Source: Desulfuromonadaceae bacterium (GTDB lineage: Bacteria > Desulfobacterota > Desulfuromonadia > Desulfuromonadales > SZUA-401). From it: a DNA stretch of 9,625 nucleotides. Below the pieces are notes generated by a model that was not told the origin of the DNA, ran no database searches, and saw nothing but the letters and a program-made list of their open reading frames with translations. This document shows positions 1-6,835 of the stretch, piece after piece (the stretch's first letter is position 1; each line of letters begins with the position of its first letter). The stretch spans positions 1 to 9,625 of the forward strand of contig QKBP01000092.1 of the NCBI GenBank assembly GCA_003246035.1, in the 5' to 3' direction. Made by a program: the position numbers and the translations under genes.

Positions 1-789
1 CATGCGGTCGGTGGGGCGCAGCTGCAGGTTCATGGCGATCCGGCTGGTGGCCGGGTTCTGGCCGAGAACCAGGGTCCCGTTGCCGGATGCCTCCAGAACA
101 CCTTCGCCAAGCTGTACGCTCTCGATCTGCAGATTGCGTCCTTGCAGAGTGCCGCGAATCTCCAGCCTCCCCAAAGGGAGCGCATCGTCGAGTCCGAACC
201 CCTCCAGGCCGGAGAGACGCAGCGCGCTGAGGCGGAGTTGCCAGGTCAGCTCACCGCGTGGCGCCAGCGAGCCCCGGGCGGAGCCGGAGAGGGTCCCCGC
301 GAGCCTGTAGTCGCCGGGCAGACCCTCGAATGCGCCCAGATCGATGCCGGCGACCTCCGCCTCCACATGACCGTTCTTGCCGAACTCACCCTCGAATGCG
401 CCCGAAAAGGCCTTGATCTCTACAGCGACGGACGGATCTCCGACGAGCAGCCTGGTCCAGACCGGCGAGACCTCGACCTGATCGAGGACCAGGGGGACCG
501 GCAGCGAATCGATACGACACGCCTGCATCCGCAGCGTCATGGGGAAGGCCACATCCGCCGTCCGGGGACGCAATACCACGCCGGTCTCCGCGAAGATCAT
601 CCGGCGCCCCTGCTCCAGCAGCTGCTGCTCGGGGAACGCCGCCCAGAAACCGACCAGTACCGCCAGCACACAGAGCACAGCCGTTGCCGCCCCGTAGCGC
701 CATTCCCGGGTGCGGGTTGCCTGTTTCTCCGATGCACCGAGGGGCCCGCGCTGCAAGCGTGACTTCAAGCCTTGCCAGGAGGGTTTCAT
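1..789 (-). CDS. gspN: Type II secretion protein GspN (3' partial)
   Basis: The frame is open for 263 codons from ATG 789 to the window edge, without a stop. The ATG overlaps the gspM stop as ATGA, with GGAGGAG five bases upstream. The protein starts MKPSWQGLKSRLQRGPLGAS, has a basic cytoplasmic segment to about residue 31, one membrane span at about 32-53 (YGAATAVLCVLAVLVGFWAA) and a periplasmic beta-rich domain with alternating hydrophobic strands. Position after gspM, topology and the LVGDPSVAVEIKAFSGAFEG and GRLEIRGTLQGRNL type strands fit the GspN (T2SSN) family, which is common in such operons but whose exact role is poorly defined. Assignment rests on synteny plus architecture. Most of the expected protein is present; the remaining C-terminus is outside the window. 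GAFEG occurs twice (residues 130-134 and 152-156). Confidence 0.85.
   Translation of the reverse strand, partial: MKPSWQGLKSRLQRGPLGASEKQATRTREWRYGAATAVLCVLAVLVGFWAAFPEQQLLEQGRRMIFAETGVVLRPRTADVAFPMTLRMQACRIDSLPVPLVLDQVEVSPVWTRLLVGDPSVAVEIKAFSGAFEGEFGKNGHVEAEVAGIDLGAFEGLPGDYRLAGTLSGSARGSLAPRGELTWQLRLSALRLSGLEGFGLDDALPLGRLEIRGTLQGRNLQIESVQLGEGVLEASGNGTLVLGQNPATSRIAMNLQLRPTDRM
322..403. repeat. Two copies of a 16-nt direct repeat inside gspN
   Basis: ACCCTCGAATGCGCCC occurs on the plus strand at 322-337 and 388-403, 66 nt (22 codons) apart and in the same gspN frame. On the coding strand it encodes the repeated peptide GAFEG. It probably reflects repeated beta-strand units or chance, not a mobile or regulatory element. 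Confidence 0.6.
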
Positions 790-1310
790 GGCGACTCCTC
801 CGCGCGGTAGCGTACCAGCAGCAGGGTGGCATCGAACTGTTCGGGATTGTCGAAACGCTTGCGCAGGCGCAACTGACTGACCTGGAGCCCCCCGGAGCTG
901 TTCTCAATCGCGTAGAGCCAGCGGACCAACTCTTCGAGACTGATCTTCTCCGCGGCGGCCTCCAGCGATTCGGCAATCTCGCTCCCCTCGGTGAGGGTCT
1001 GCGGACGTAACGAGATCAGACGCTCGCGCAGGCCGAGACCGGACGCGGTACTCTCGACCACCGAGGTGGCCGAGCCCCCGCGCGTGGCGCGGGGCTGCCG
1101 ACCGAGCGAAGCACGCAGACCGGCCACTTCCGACTGGATCCCCTCGAGCTCCGCGAGCAGTTCGGCGGACCGTGCCTGCTGACGCTCCAGACCCTCCAGA
1201 GCCTGCAGGTAGGGACTCACGACGAAGGCCAGCACCAGCAGCAGTGCCGCCACACACCCGCCGATCACCACCCAGCGTCGCTCCTGGTCGCTCCATGGAC
1301 GCCCCATCAT
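786..1310 (-). CDS. gspM: Type II secretion inner-membrane protein GspM
   Basis: GspM is a small bitopic inner-membrane protein that pairs with GspL in the assembly platform. The product has 174 residues: a short cytoplasmic N-terminus, one membrane span at about 14-35 (VVIGGCVAALLLVLAFVVSP), a predicted coiled coil around 37-70 rich in Leu, Glu and Gln, and a periplasmic ferredoxin-like domain. The segment ISLEELVRWLYAIENSSGGL followed by VSQLRLRK at 123-151 is typical of GspM. The start ATG at 1310 overlaps the gspL TGA as ATGA, with GGAG five bases upstream; the next codon is also ATG (1307) and could be used. Stop TGA overlaps gspN. Confidence 0.92.
   Translation of the reverse strand: MMGRPWSDQERRWVVIGGCVAALLLVLAFVVSPYLQALEGLERQQARSAELLAELEGIQSEVAGLRASLGRQPRATRGGSATSVVESTASGLGLRERLISLRPQTLTEGSEIAESLEAAAEKISLEELVRWLYAIENSSGGLQVSQLRLRKRFDNPEQFDATLLLVRYRAEESP
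795..801 (-). promoter_or_regulatory. Ribosome-binding site of gspN
   Basis: GGAGGAG five bases before ATG 789, inside the 3' end of gspM. It is one of the strongest Shine-Dalgarno matches in the operon and supports gspN as a real translated gene. Confidence 0.75.
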
Positions 1311-2686
1311 CGCTTCTCCCCCAGCACCAGGCGCATGCGGAAAACCACCCGGCCGTCGCTGCCGGTCTTCGACTCGGCCACGGTTGCCTGCAGCACGCCC
1401 GGCAGGGCACCGAAGATCTCGGTCAAACGGTCCACCTCTTCAAAAGAGGTGGTGTTCCCGTCCAGACGCACTTCCTTGCCGGTCAAGGACCATTCGTTCA
1501 GGACCAGGTCGAGCCCCTCCGGAAGACTTCCCGACATAGCCTTGAGCAGCGGCAAGGGGGACACGGCGCTGTCGCCCCGCTTCCCCGCCCGGGCGCGCAG
1601 CTGCTGAAGCTGGCTCTGCATCTGCAGCCGGGCATCGCGGATCGTACGCACCTCGGGAAAGGTGCTGCGCAAGAGCTGCTCGGCCTGCGTCGTGAGGCGC
1701 GCGGCCTGACGCTCCTGGCGCAGATAACCACCCCACAGGGACGCGACTCCGAGCACCAGGACGAGGGTCGTCAAAACCAGCGTCTTGCGCATGGGTCGGC
1801 GCAGCCCCTGCCAGCCCCCGGAGGGGGCGAATTCGCCGCGCAGGAAATTGTGCCGCAGAGGTTCGCGCGTGCGCAGCCCTTCCCGGGCCAGCCAGGCGAC
1901 CCGGCTCTGGGACGGCTCAATGGGCTCATCCCCCCGGGCGCCGTCCAGCAGAACAGTCCGCCCGTGCTCCTCGAGAGCGCTGCGGACCTCCTCGGCGACC
2001 CCGAACAGCATGACCGGCAGCCCCTGCCAGCCGTCCTGGCGCTCGAGCAATGCGGCCTGCTGTAACAGCCAGTCAGCCAGCGCTGCCGCGGAATCGTGCT
2101 CTCCCGGCCACAGGGCGAAACGCCGGATCATCCCCCCGTCGCTGAGCGCCAGACCGGCTTCGTCGTGCCTCGCCCAGGCCAGCAGGCGCGGCTCGCTTGC
2201 GGACTCGCCGCCGCCGCCCAACGACCACGGGAGCATGGAGGCCCGGCTGAGCGGGCAGTCCGCCTCGCTGAACAGCTGGGTAACGTGGCGCAGGGTCGCC
2301 GTGCGCACGGCCGCGACCGCGACACGGCTCGCCTCGCTGCGGCCCGGCTGTCTGAGGTAGTCGTGTTCCAGCCCCTCGCGATCGACCGGCAGCCGGTAGA
2401 AGAAATCGGGCGGCACCACGCCGGCGAGCTTGCGGCGGCTCCGGAAGGGATAATCGATGACCCGTGCGTACCCTTCCCGGGCAGGGAGCAGCACTTCCAC
2501 GACGTCGGCCAGTCCCGGCTGCAGTTCCTGCCGCAGCGTGTGAAGCACCTCGCGCAGCGACTCCTCCGAGGAGCAGGGGAGAGTGCGCACCTCCGCCAGC
2601 CGAACCCCTGCGTCCCCCCCCCTCGTGGCGACGGCCAAGTGTACTGCATCCGCTTCCAGTTCAAGCGCGATGAATCGACGTGCCAT
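1307..2686 (-). CDS. gspL: Type II secretion inner-membrane protein GspL
   Basis: GspL links the ATPase GspE in the cytoplasm to GspM and the pseudopilus in the periplasm. The product is 459 residues. About 1-285 is a cytoplasmic actin-like (PilM-like) domain starting RRFIALELEADAVHLAVA, ending with the conserved HNFLRGEFAP at 279-288. One membrane span is seen at about 302-322 (TLVLTTLVLVLGVASLWGGY). A periplasmic region with a coiled-coil-like stretch (325-368) and a ferredoxin-like C-terminal domain follows. The ATG at 2686 is preceded by purine-rich GGGAAAGAGAAAAC. The frame is open 75 nt further upstream into gspK, but those residues are not GspL-like. The gene follows gspK after 16 nt and its TGA overlaps the gspM ATG. 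Confidence 0.94.
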   Translation of the reverse strand: MARRFIALELEADAVHLAVATRGGDAGVRLAEVRTLPCSSEESLREVLHTLRQELQPGLADVVEVLLPAREGYARVIDYPFRSRRKLAGVVPPDFFYRLPVDREGLEHDYLRQPGRSEASRVAVAAVRTATLRHVTQLFSEADCPLSRASMLPWSLGGGGESASEPRLLAWARHDEAGLALSDGGMIRRFALWPGEHDSAAALADWLLQQAALLERQDGWQGLPVMLFGVAEEVRSALEEHGRTVLLDGARGDEPIEPSQSRVAWLAREGLRTREPLRHNFLRGEFAPSGGWQGLRRPMRKTLVLTTLVLVLGVASLWGGYLRQERQAARLTTQAEQLLRSTFPEVRTIRDARLQMQSQLQQLRARAGKRGDSAVSPLPLLKAMSGSLPEGLDLVLNEWSLTGKEVRLDGNTTSFEEVDRLTEIFGALPGVLQATVAESKTGSDGRVVFRMRLVLGEKR

Positions 2687-2702
2687 GTTTTCTCTTTCCC
2701 TG

Positions 2703-3638
2703 TTAGTCGAGGCGCAGGTAAAAAGCCTTGTTGCTGCTCCGCTCGATCTCGGCGGTCGCAAACCGGACCGCGTCGTTGATCACCCCACGGCTGCTGATAC
2801 GGAAGGTGGCACTTTGAACCACCAGATGGGGTCGCAGCTCAGGATACCAGGTCTCGCTCCCGGGCAGTTCCTGCAGCTGCTCGATCCGGGTAACGGGCTG
2901 CCCGCGAACCCACGCCACCACCTCCCGGGCCTCGCTCAGAGACAGCTGTGTCCCCAGCGAGGCCAGCACCTCGGGGGTGCTCGTGTTGACGTTGACCTTG
3001 TCGCTGCCGTGCAGCGTGACGTGCGGTCGCAGCTTCTCGACCAGTTCGCGACCGAAACCCCTGACCTGCACGAGCTCGTCGAGGGTGTCGAGCGGGCCGT
3101 TCTTGCAGGCGTAGCCATTGGCCAGGCTACGGTAGTATTCGCTCTCCGCACCCAGTGCCCGAGCCTGGTCGTCCGGGTCGAGCCAGTCAATCAGGGCGTC
3201 GGTCAGCTCTTCCGGATTCGCCGCGTCGAGATTGGCGAACAGGCGATTAAACCGGTCACTGAAAAAGGCGTCCGGGTTCCCCTGCGCATCGACCAGCCGG
3301 TTGAGGTCGAGGCGCCCCCCCAGATCCTGGATGCGGATGCTCACCAGCCCCTCGTCGACCGGGTAGCCGTCGAGCCCCTGAGCCCAGAGTTCGGTCAACG
3401 CGTCGTAGCCGTTGCGGTCCTCGCGCAGAAACATCTGGCCGGCCACGATCCCCCCGCGCGCGATGTAGCCTGCGCGGGTGCGGTCCCGGAAGGTTTCGGC
3501 GAGGCGCAGATCGACCAGCGACTCGTAGGAGAGCTCCAGGACCAGCGCCGAGAGCAGGGCGACGACGAGCAGCACGAACAGCAGCGCCATCCCCCGTTCA
3601 CTGCGCAGGCCCGCCCTCTCTTCAGCCGCCGCTGCCAC
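2703..3638 (-). CDS. gspK: Pseudopilus tip protein GspK
   Basis: GspK is the large non-canonical pseudopilin that caps the GspI-J-K tip. It has 311 residues from GTG 3638. The leader ends SERG, and cleavage gives MALLFVLLVVALLSALVLEL, which lacks the +5 Glu as expected for GspK. Family motifs follow in order (numbering from this start): DLGGRLDLNRL at 105-115, IDWLDPDDQ at 150-158, SEYYRSL with GYACKNGPLDTLDEL at 166-189, the helix-hairpin-helix-like VRGFGRELVEKL, and KVNVNTSTPEVLASL at 214-228. Two adjacent GTG codons (3641 and 3638) are possible starts; an in-frame TGA immediately upstream excludes anything earlier. GGAGG is six bases from the second and three from the first, so the second is preferred. 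The gene overlaps the end of gspJ by 17 nt. Stop TAA. Confidence 0.95.
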   Translation of the reverse strand: MAAAAEERAGLRSERGMALLFVLLVVALLSALVLELSYESLVDLRLAETFRDRTRAGYIARGGIVAGQMFLREDRNGYDALTELWAQGLDGYPVDEGLVSIRIQDLGGRLDLNRLVDAQGNPDAFFSDRFNRLFANLDAANPEELTDALIDWLDPDDQARALGAESEYYRSLANGYACKNGPLDTLDELVQVRGFGRELVEKLRPHVTLHGSDKVNVNTSTPEVLASLGTQLSLSEAREVVAWVRGQPVTRIEQLQELPGSETWYPELRPHLVVQSATFRISSRGVINDAVRFATAEIERSSNKAFYLRLD

Positions 3639-4230
3639 CACTCACCTCCAGCACGGTGCGAAACGGTGTCCGCTTTTCCCCGTCGCCGACGGCGTACGAG
3701 ACCTCGAGAAGCACGGGCTGCTTCGCCGCCTGAGAACTCTCCCAGCTGTCGCGCCAGCCCTCGCCGTCAAAGCAGCGCAGCTGCATCTCAAAGAGCGAGG
3801 AGATCAGGCGCTGCTCGTGCCCGTCGCCGTCGCTGTCGTGCAGCGGCCGCTCACGGCGCAGCAGCTCGTAGCCAGGGCCATCCTCGGCGCGGCGCCACAG
3901 ATAGCGCACCATCACCGGCCCCGTATCCCGCCCCTCCGGACCCGGCGACGAGGCGAAGGTCGAAAACTCGAGGCTCGGCTCGGTGCCTGACTGCACCTCG
4001 AAGCGGGCATAGGGGTGACCGGGGCGGAACAGGGTGCTGCCGAGTTCCCGTTCGAGCCGGTCGAAGAAGACCCGACTGCGGTGGTAGACCTCGCTCTCGC
4101 GCCCTTGCCCCTCGCGCACCTCGGCGGCGCTTATAAACACCCCCTGCACGATCACCAGCACCACGGCACCCACGGCCAGCGCCACCAGCACCTCGACCAG
4201 GGTCAAGCCCGCCTGGTTCGCACCTTTCAC
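3622..4230 (-). CDS. gspJ: Minor pseudopilin GspJ
   Basis: GspJ is the third member of the tip complex. The product is 202 residues, starting at GTG 4230, which overlaps the gspI stop in a GTGA (4-nt overlap) with GGAGG seven bases upstream. The leader MKGANQAG is cleaved after Gly8, giving LTLVEVLVALAVGAVVLVIV. The +1 residue is Leu rather than Phe, and Glu13 is the conserved +5. Family-like segments include SRVFFDRLERELGSTLFRP at 52-70 and the C-terminal QPVLLEVSYAV at 171-181, with a WRDSW motif before it. A surface loop at 132-137 reads DSDGDG, a DxDxDG pattern reminiscent of calcium-binding loops, but the Glu or Asp expected at position 12 is Ile. Confidence 0.94.
   Translation of the reverse strand: MKGANQAGLTLVEVLVALAVGAVVLVIVQGVFISAAEVREGQGRESEVYHRSRVFFDRLERELGSTLFRPGHPYARFEVQSGTEPSLEFSTFASSPGPEGRDTGPVMVRYLWRRAEDGPGYELLRRERPLHDSDGDGHEQRLISSLFEMQLRCFDGEGWRDSWESSQAAKQPVLLEVSYAVGDGEKRTPFRTVLEVSGGSGG
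3645..3649 (-). promoter_or_regulatory. Ribosome-binding site choosing between tandem GTG starts of gspK
   Basis: GGAGG within the 3' end of gspJ. Its spacing is three bases to GTG 3641 and six to GTG 3638; the latter is the more usual distance. Confidence 0.65.
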
Positions 4231-4613
4231 TGCGGGACCTCCGGCTCAAGCAGGAAGGAGGCAAGGGTGACCGCCTCGCCACGCTCAGGATCCCCCCAGG
4301 CCACGGTCACCGAGACCTTGAAGACCCCGGGGAGGGGGGTCACTTCGCGCTCCAGGCGCCAGCGATAGTTTTCAAACGGTTCAGAGAACGCCTCCTCCAG
4401 GGGCTGCAGGGGGACATCTTTGCGCGCGATGCGCTCGTTCATCAGCTCCCGGCCGAGCAGCGTCGCCTGCGTCACGTGCCTCACCCTCCCGTGCAGCAAC
4501 AACGAGCGGTTCTGCAACGCCAGCAGAGAGACCAGGGCGATCGCGATGACCGCCAGGGCCACCATGACCTCGAGCAGGGTAAAGCCTCGATCAGAAGCTG
4601 CGATCTTCATCAT
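4227..4613 (-). CDS. gspI: Minor pseudopilin GspI
   Basis: GspI is a minor pseudopilin that forms the tip complex with GspJ and GspK. It has 128 residues from the first of two tandem ATG codons (4613 and 4610). The leader MMKIAASDRG is cleaved after Gly10, giving FTLLEVMVALAVIAIALVSL with Glu15 at +5. LLGRELMNERIA at 52-63 and NYRWRLEREVTP at 82-93 are typical of the GspI family. No strong Shine-Dalgarno precedes the start, which lies 23 nt inside gspH, so coupling to gspH translation is likely. An in-frame ATG at 4646 would add 11 residues before the leader and is less likely. Stop TGA. Confidence 0.93.
   Translation of the reverse strand: MMKIAASDRGFTLLEVMVALAVIAIALVSLLALQNRSLLLHGRVRHVTQATLLGRELMNERIARKDVPLQPLEEAFSEPFENYRWRLEREVTPLPGVFKVSVTVAWGDPERGEAVTLASFLLEPEVPQ
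4238..4242 (-). promoter_or_regulatory. Ribosome-binding site for the GTG start of gspJ
   Basis: GGAGG seven bases before GTG 4230, lying inside the end of gspI. It supports the non-ATG start, which also gives a normal short prepilin leader. Confidence 0.75.
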
Positions 4614-5109
4614 AGATATCCGCCATGCCGGCCAGCGAGGGGACATGCAGGGTCGTCACCCGCTCCCCCCCGTCGCGCAGGTGGATGACGGTCTCTTCCA
4701 TCCAGCCGACCGGGTAGGCCCTTACCTTGACCTCGCCGCTGCGGACCGTCCCCTGTCCCTGCACCCAGATATCGCGAAAAGCGACCCCGCGCCCGAGCTC
4801 GCGCGCTTCGCCTACGGGGACTTCCTCGAACACCTCGCCCTTGCTGACCAGGCGGTGCACCTCGTAGCGCCCCTGGTCGACCTGGATCACCAGCAGGTGG
4901 GTCTCACCGCGAAGCGCCGCCTCGTTGTAGAGCGACTTGATCGTCAGCGCCAGGCGCTGGCTGCTGCTGTCGAGGGCGCCCCGGCCAAAGCCGCCCAGAC
5001 GTGGGAGGACCAGGGTGGCCACCACGCCGAGGATCACCAGCACGACGGCCAGTTCGACCAGCGTGAAGCCTTCGCGTCTATTCCAGTGACCAGTTGCCGA
5101 TATCCGCAT
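4591..5109 (-). CDS. gspH: Minor pseudopilin GspH
   Basis: GspH is a minor pseudopilin at or near the pseudopilus tip. The product is 172 residues. The leader MRISATGHWNRREG is cleaved after Gly14, followed by FTLVELAVVLVILGVVATL, with Glu19 at the +5 position. The rest is a GspH/FimT-type beta-rich domain: SQRLALTIKSLYNEAALRGE at 50-69 is the usual post-helix segment, followed by VIQVDQGRYEV. The frame is open further upstream inside gspG, but ATG 5109 gives a normal leader and has GGGAGG eleven bases and AAGG five bases upstream. The start lies 32 nt inside gspG, so it is probably translationally coupled. Pseudopilins H, I and J are assigned by order plus sequence; the H assignment is also supported by its GspH-type segments. 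Confidence 0.94.
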   Translation of the reverse strand: MRISATGHWNRREGFTLVELAVVLVILGVVATLVLPRLGGFGRGALDSSSQRLALTIKSLYNEAALRGETHLLVIQVDQGRYEVHRLVSKGEVFEEVPVGEARELGRGVAFRDIWVQGQGTVRSGEVKVRAYPVGWMEETVIHLRDGGERVTTLHVPSLAGMADIYDEDRSF

Positions 5110-5527
5110 TCTGGCCTTCGCCTCCCGCCTCGCCGTCCGGGCCGTAGGAGTACAGGTCATACTCGCCATGCGCCCCGGGGGCGATGTAGATATAGCTATT
5201 CCCCCACGGATCCTTCGGCAGCTTGGGGAGGTAGGCGTTCTCGGCGTAACGGGTCGGGATCCGTCCCGTGGTCGGCTTGCTGACCAGCGCCTCGAGCCCC
5301 TGCTCGGTCGAGGGGTAGAAGCCGTTGTCGAGCTTGAACAGGCCGATTGCCTGCTCGATCCCCTGGATCTGCGTCTTGACCTGGGTAATGCGCGCCTCTT
5401 CGGGGCGCCCGAGCAGTTTCGGCATGACGATCGCCGCGAGAATACCGAGAATAACCACGACAACCATAATTTCGACCAGGGTGAAACCGTGGTTCTGACG
5501 CAGCAGCCGTTGTGCGGATGTATGCAT
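5078..5527 (-). CDS. gspG: Major pseudopilin GspG
   Basis: GspG is the main subunit of the periplasmic pseudopilus. The 149-residue prepilin has a 14-residue leader ending HG, then the type IV pilin-like signature FTLVEIMVVVVILGILAAI. GspO would cleave after Gly14 and methylate Phe15, and Glu19 is the conserved +5 Glu. The C-terminal part carries standard GspG features: DNGFYPSTEQGLEAL at 68-82, DPWGNSYIY at 106-114, and a calcium-loop region YDLYSYGPDGEAGG followed by ADIGNW near 123-146. The gene starts at ATG 5527 with AGGAG nine bases upstream. The 27-nt gap before it is the largest in the operon, and it has its own good ribosome-binding site, which fits the need for more GspG than the minor pseudopilins. 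The stop is TAG. Confidence 0.98.
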   Translation of the reverse strand: MHTSAQRLLRQNHGFTLVEIMVVVVILGILAAIVMPKLLGRPEEARITQVKTQIQGIEQAIGLFKLDNGFYPSTEQGLEALVSKPTTGRIPTRYAENAYLPKLPKDPWGNSYIYIAPGAHGEYDLYSYGPDGEAGGEGQNADIGNWSLE

Positions 5528-5536
5528 GTTTCAACT

Positions 5537-5541
5537 CTCCT
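5537..5541 (-). promoter_or_regulatory. Ribosome-binding site of gspG
   Basis: AGGAG nine bases before the gspG ATG, inside the 27-nt gspF-gspG gap. The rest of the gap contains only a short GAAGCTTC palindrome, which has no T-run and is too short to be a terminator. Confidence 0.7.
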
Positions 5542-5554
5542 GAAGCTTCGGTTG

Positions 5555-6772
5555 TTAGCCCAGCCCCTGGCTGGCCTGGAAGATGGGGAGCAGGACGGCC
5601 AGAACGACAAAGCCGATCATCCCCCCCATGAGTAAAATCAGTAGCGGCTCGATAAGCGACAGCATCGCATCGAGGGTGGTCTCGAGCTGATGCTCGAGGG
5701 TCGCGGCGACCTGCTGCAGCATGGCGGAGAGCTCGCCGGAGCGCTCACCGACCTCGACCATGCGCCTCACCATGGGTGGGAAGATACCGCCGCGACCGAG
5801 GCACGTCGCCAGCCCTTCACCCTCCCGCACGCTCCGCACCGCCTCGACCATCACCCCGACGAAGACCCGGTTTTCCGTCAGGTCCCGGACCACCTCGAGG
5901 GCCGCCAGCAACGGCATGCCGCCGGCCAGCAGGGTAGCGAGCGTGCGCGACCAGCGCGCCGCCTCGACCTGGCGACGGACCCGGCCGATCAGCGGCAGGG
6001 AGAGCTGGAGGCGATCCCACTTCAGACGCCCGTCAGGGGTCGCCAGGTAGCGTCGCAGCCAGAACCCGAGCAGGACCAGCAGCAGGGCCAGCAGCCACCA
6101 CCAGGCGCTGAGAAAGGCGCTGGTGCGGATCAGGATCAGGCTCGGCAGGGGGAGCTGCTGGCCGAGCTCCACAAGCATCTGGGTCACCTTCGGGACCACG
6201 GTGACCATCAAAAAGGCGAGCACGCCGCTCCCCACCAGCACCATCAGCAACGGGTAGGCGAGGGCTCCCTGCAACCGCGACTGCAGACGCGCCTGCTTCT
6301 CCTGATACTCGGCCAGCTGCTCGAGAACCCACGCCAGCCGACCGCTCCGCTCGCCGATCTCCACGCTGTCGCTGACCAGGCGGCTGAAAATTCTCGGATG
6401 CTCGCGCATGGCGACCGCCAGCGCGTCCCCCTCGATGACCGCTGCCCGCACCTCCCTCAAGATCCGCCCCAAATGTGCATGATCCTGCTGTTCGGCCGTG
6501 GCCATAAGCGCCTCGGCCAGCGGCAGACCCGCCTTGAGCAGGGTCGCGAGCTGGCGCGTCACGGCCGCGGTCTCCTCCTGGGAGATGCGCTGCTGCCAGT
6601 AGCGCTTCAACGGCTGGAGCAGCTGGCGCCCTTCGCGGGCCGATCGAACCTCGGAAGGGAAAATGCCGTCGTGGCGGAGCTGGTCGAAGGCCGCCCGCCG
6701 TCCGCTGGCCTCGATGGTGCCGGTCTGTTTCCGCCCCTGGGCGGTGTAGGCGACATACTCGAAGAGCGGCAT
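5555..6772 (-). CDS. gspF: Type II secretion inner-membrane platform protein GspF
   Basis: GspF is the polytopic inner-membrane protein of the assembly platform and couples GspE to pseudopilin insertion. The predicted protein is 405 residues, the usual family length. It starts MPLFEYVAYTAQGRKQTGTI, a typical GspF N-terminus. Two copies of the T2SSF domain occupy about residues 65-185 and 270-395. Conserved pieces include TRQLATLLKAGLPLAEAL at 72-89 and VEVGERSGELSAML at 339-352, echoed in the first repeat by VEIGERSG at 137-144. Three hydrophobic spans lie near 171-192, 219-239 and 375-397. The ATG is one base after the expected gspE stop, with a weak GAGGG upstream. In the sequence as given the same frame is open from the gspE start, so GspF could be made as a fusion, by internal initiation, or both. 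The stop is TAA. Confidence 0.95.
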   Translation of the reverse strand: MPLFEYVAYTAQGRKQTGTIEASGRRAAFDQLRHDGIFPSEVRSAREGRQLLQPLKRYWQQRISQEETAAVTRQLATLLKAGLPLAEALMATAEQQDHAHLGRILREVRAAVIEGDALAVAMREHPRIFSRLVSDSVEIGERSGRLAWVLEQLAEYQEKQARLQSRLQGALAYPLLMVLVGSGVLAFLMVTVVPKVTQMLVELGQQLPLPSLILIRTSAFLSAWWWLLALLLVLLGFWLRRYLATPDGRLKWDRLQLSLPLIGRVRRQVEAARWSRTLATLLAGGMPLLAALEVVRDLTENRVFVGVMVEAVRSVREGEGLATCLGRGGIFPPMVRRMVEVGERSGELSAMLQQVAATLEHQLETTLDAMLSLIEPLLILLMGGMIGFVVLAVLLPIFQASQGLG

Positions 6773-6835
6773 CTCAACCCTCGTCGCGGGTGACCCGCAC
6801 GACTTCCTCCAGCGAGGTCTCGCCGGCCAGGCCAG
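6773..6835 (-). other. Frameshift region at the 3' end of gspE
   Basis: In frame with the gspE start, codon 541 (Leu, 6835-6833) is followed by GCC TGG CCG and non-conserved sequence. In the -1 frame, GCC at 6827-6825 begins AGETSLEEVVRVTRDEG and ends at TGA 6776-6774. GspE/PilB proteins usually have about ten residues between the MRTL motif and the Gly of G-x-T-S-L-E-E-V. Restoring one base would leave eight, and restoring seven bases would leave ten, so a 7-nt loss next to the CTGGCCTGGCC repeat fits the family spacing best. I see no slippery heptamer of the X-XXY-YYZ type. Confidence 0.85.

Noticed and set aside
142..762. Plus-strand open frame of 206 codons
   Set aside because: It lies opposite the gspN frame, which has a strong ribosome-binding site, coupling to gspM and a sensible membrane topology.
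1172..2065. A 297-codon plus-strand open frame opposite gspL
   Set aside because: Antisense shadow of gspL with Gln/Pro/Arg-rich composition, no domain and no supporting operon context.
2583..4136. A 517-codon plus-strand open frame opposite gspK and parts of gspL and gspJ
   Set aside because: It is antisense to well-conserved T2SS genes, its product has Arg/Pro/Ala-rich low-complexity stretches and no recognisable domain. Long antisense frames are expected in G+C-rich DNA.
4614..4646. Earlier ATG at 4646 as the gspI start
   Set aside because: It would make a 21-residue leader with Pro and Trp residues. The tandem ATG at 4613/4610 gives a normal short prepilin leader ending in Gly before FTLLEV.
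5528..5554. GAAGCTTC palindrome between gspF and gspG as a terminator
   Set aside because: The stem is only four base pairs with no T-run, and it sits next to the gspG ribosome-binding site within an obvious operon.
5690..6793. A 367-codon plus-strand open frame opposite gspF
   Set aside because: Rich in His, Gln and Arg without known motifs, which is the usual look of the reverse complement of a membrane-protein gene.
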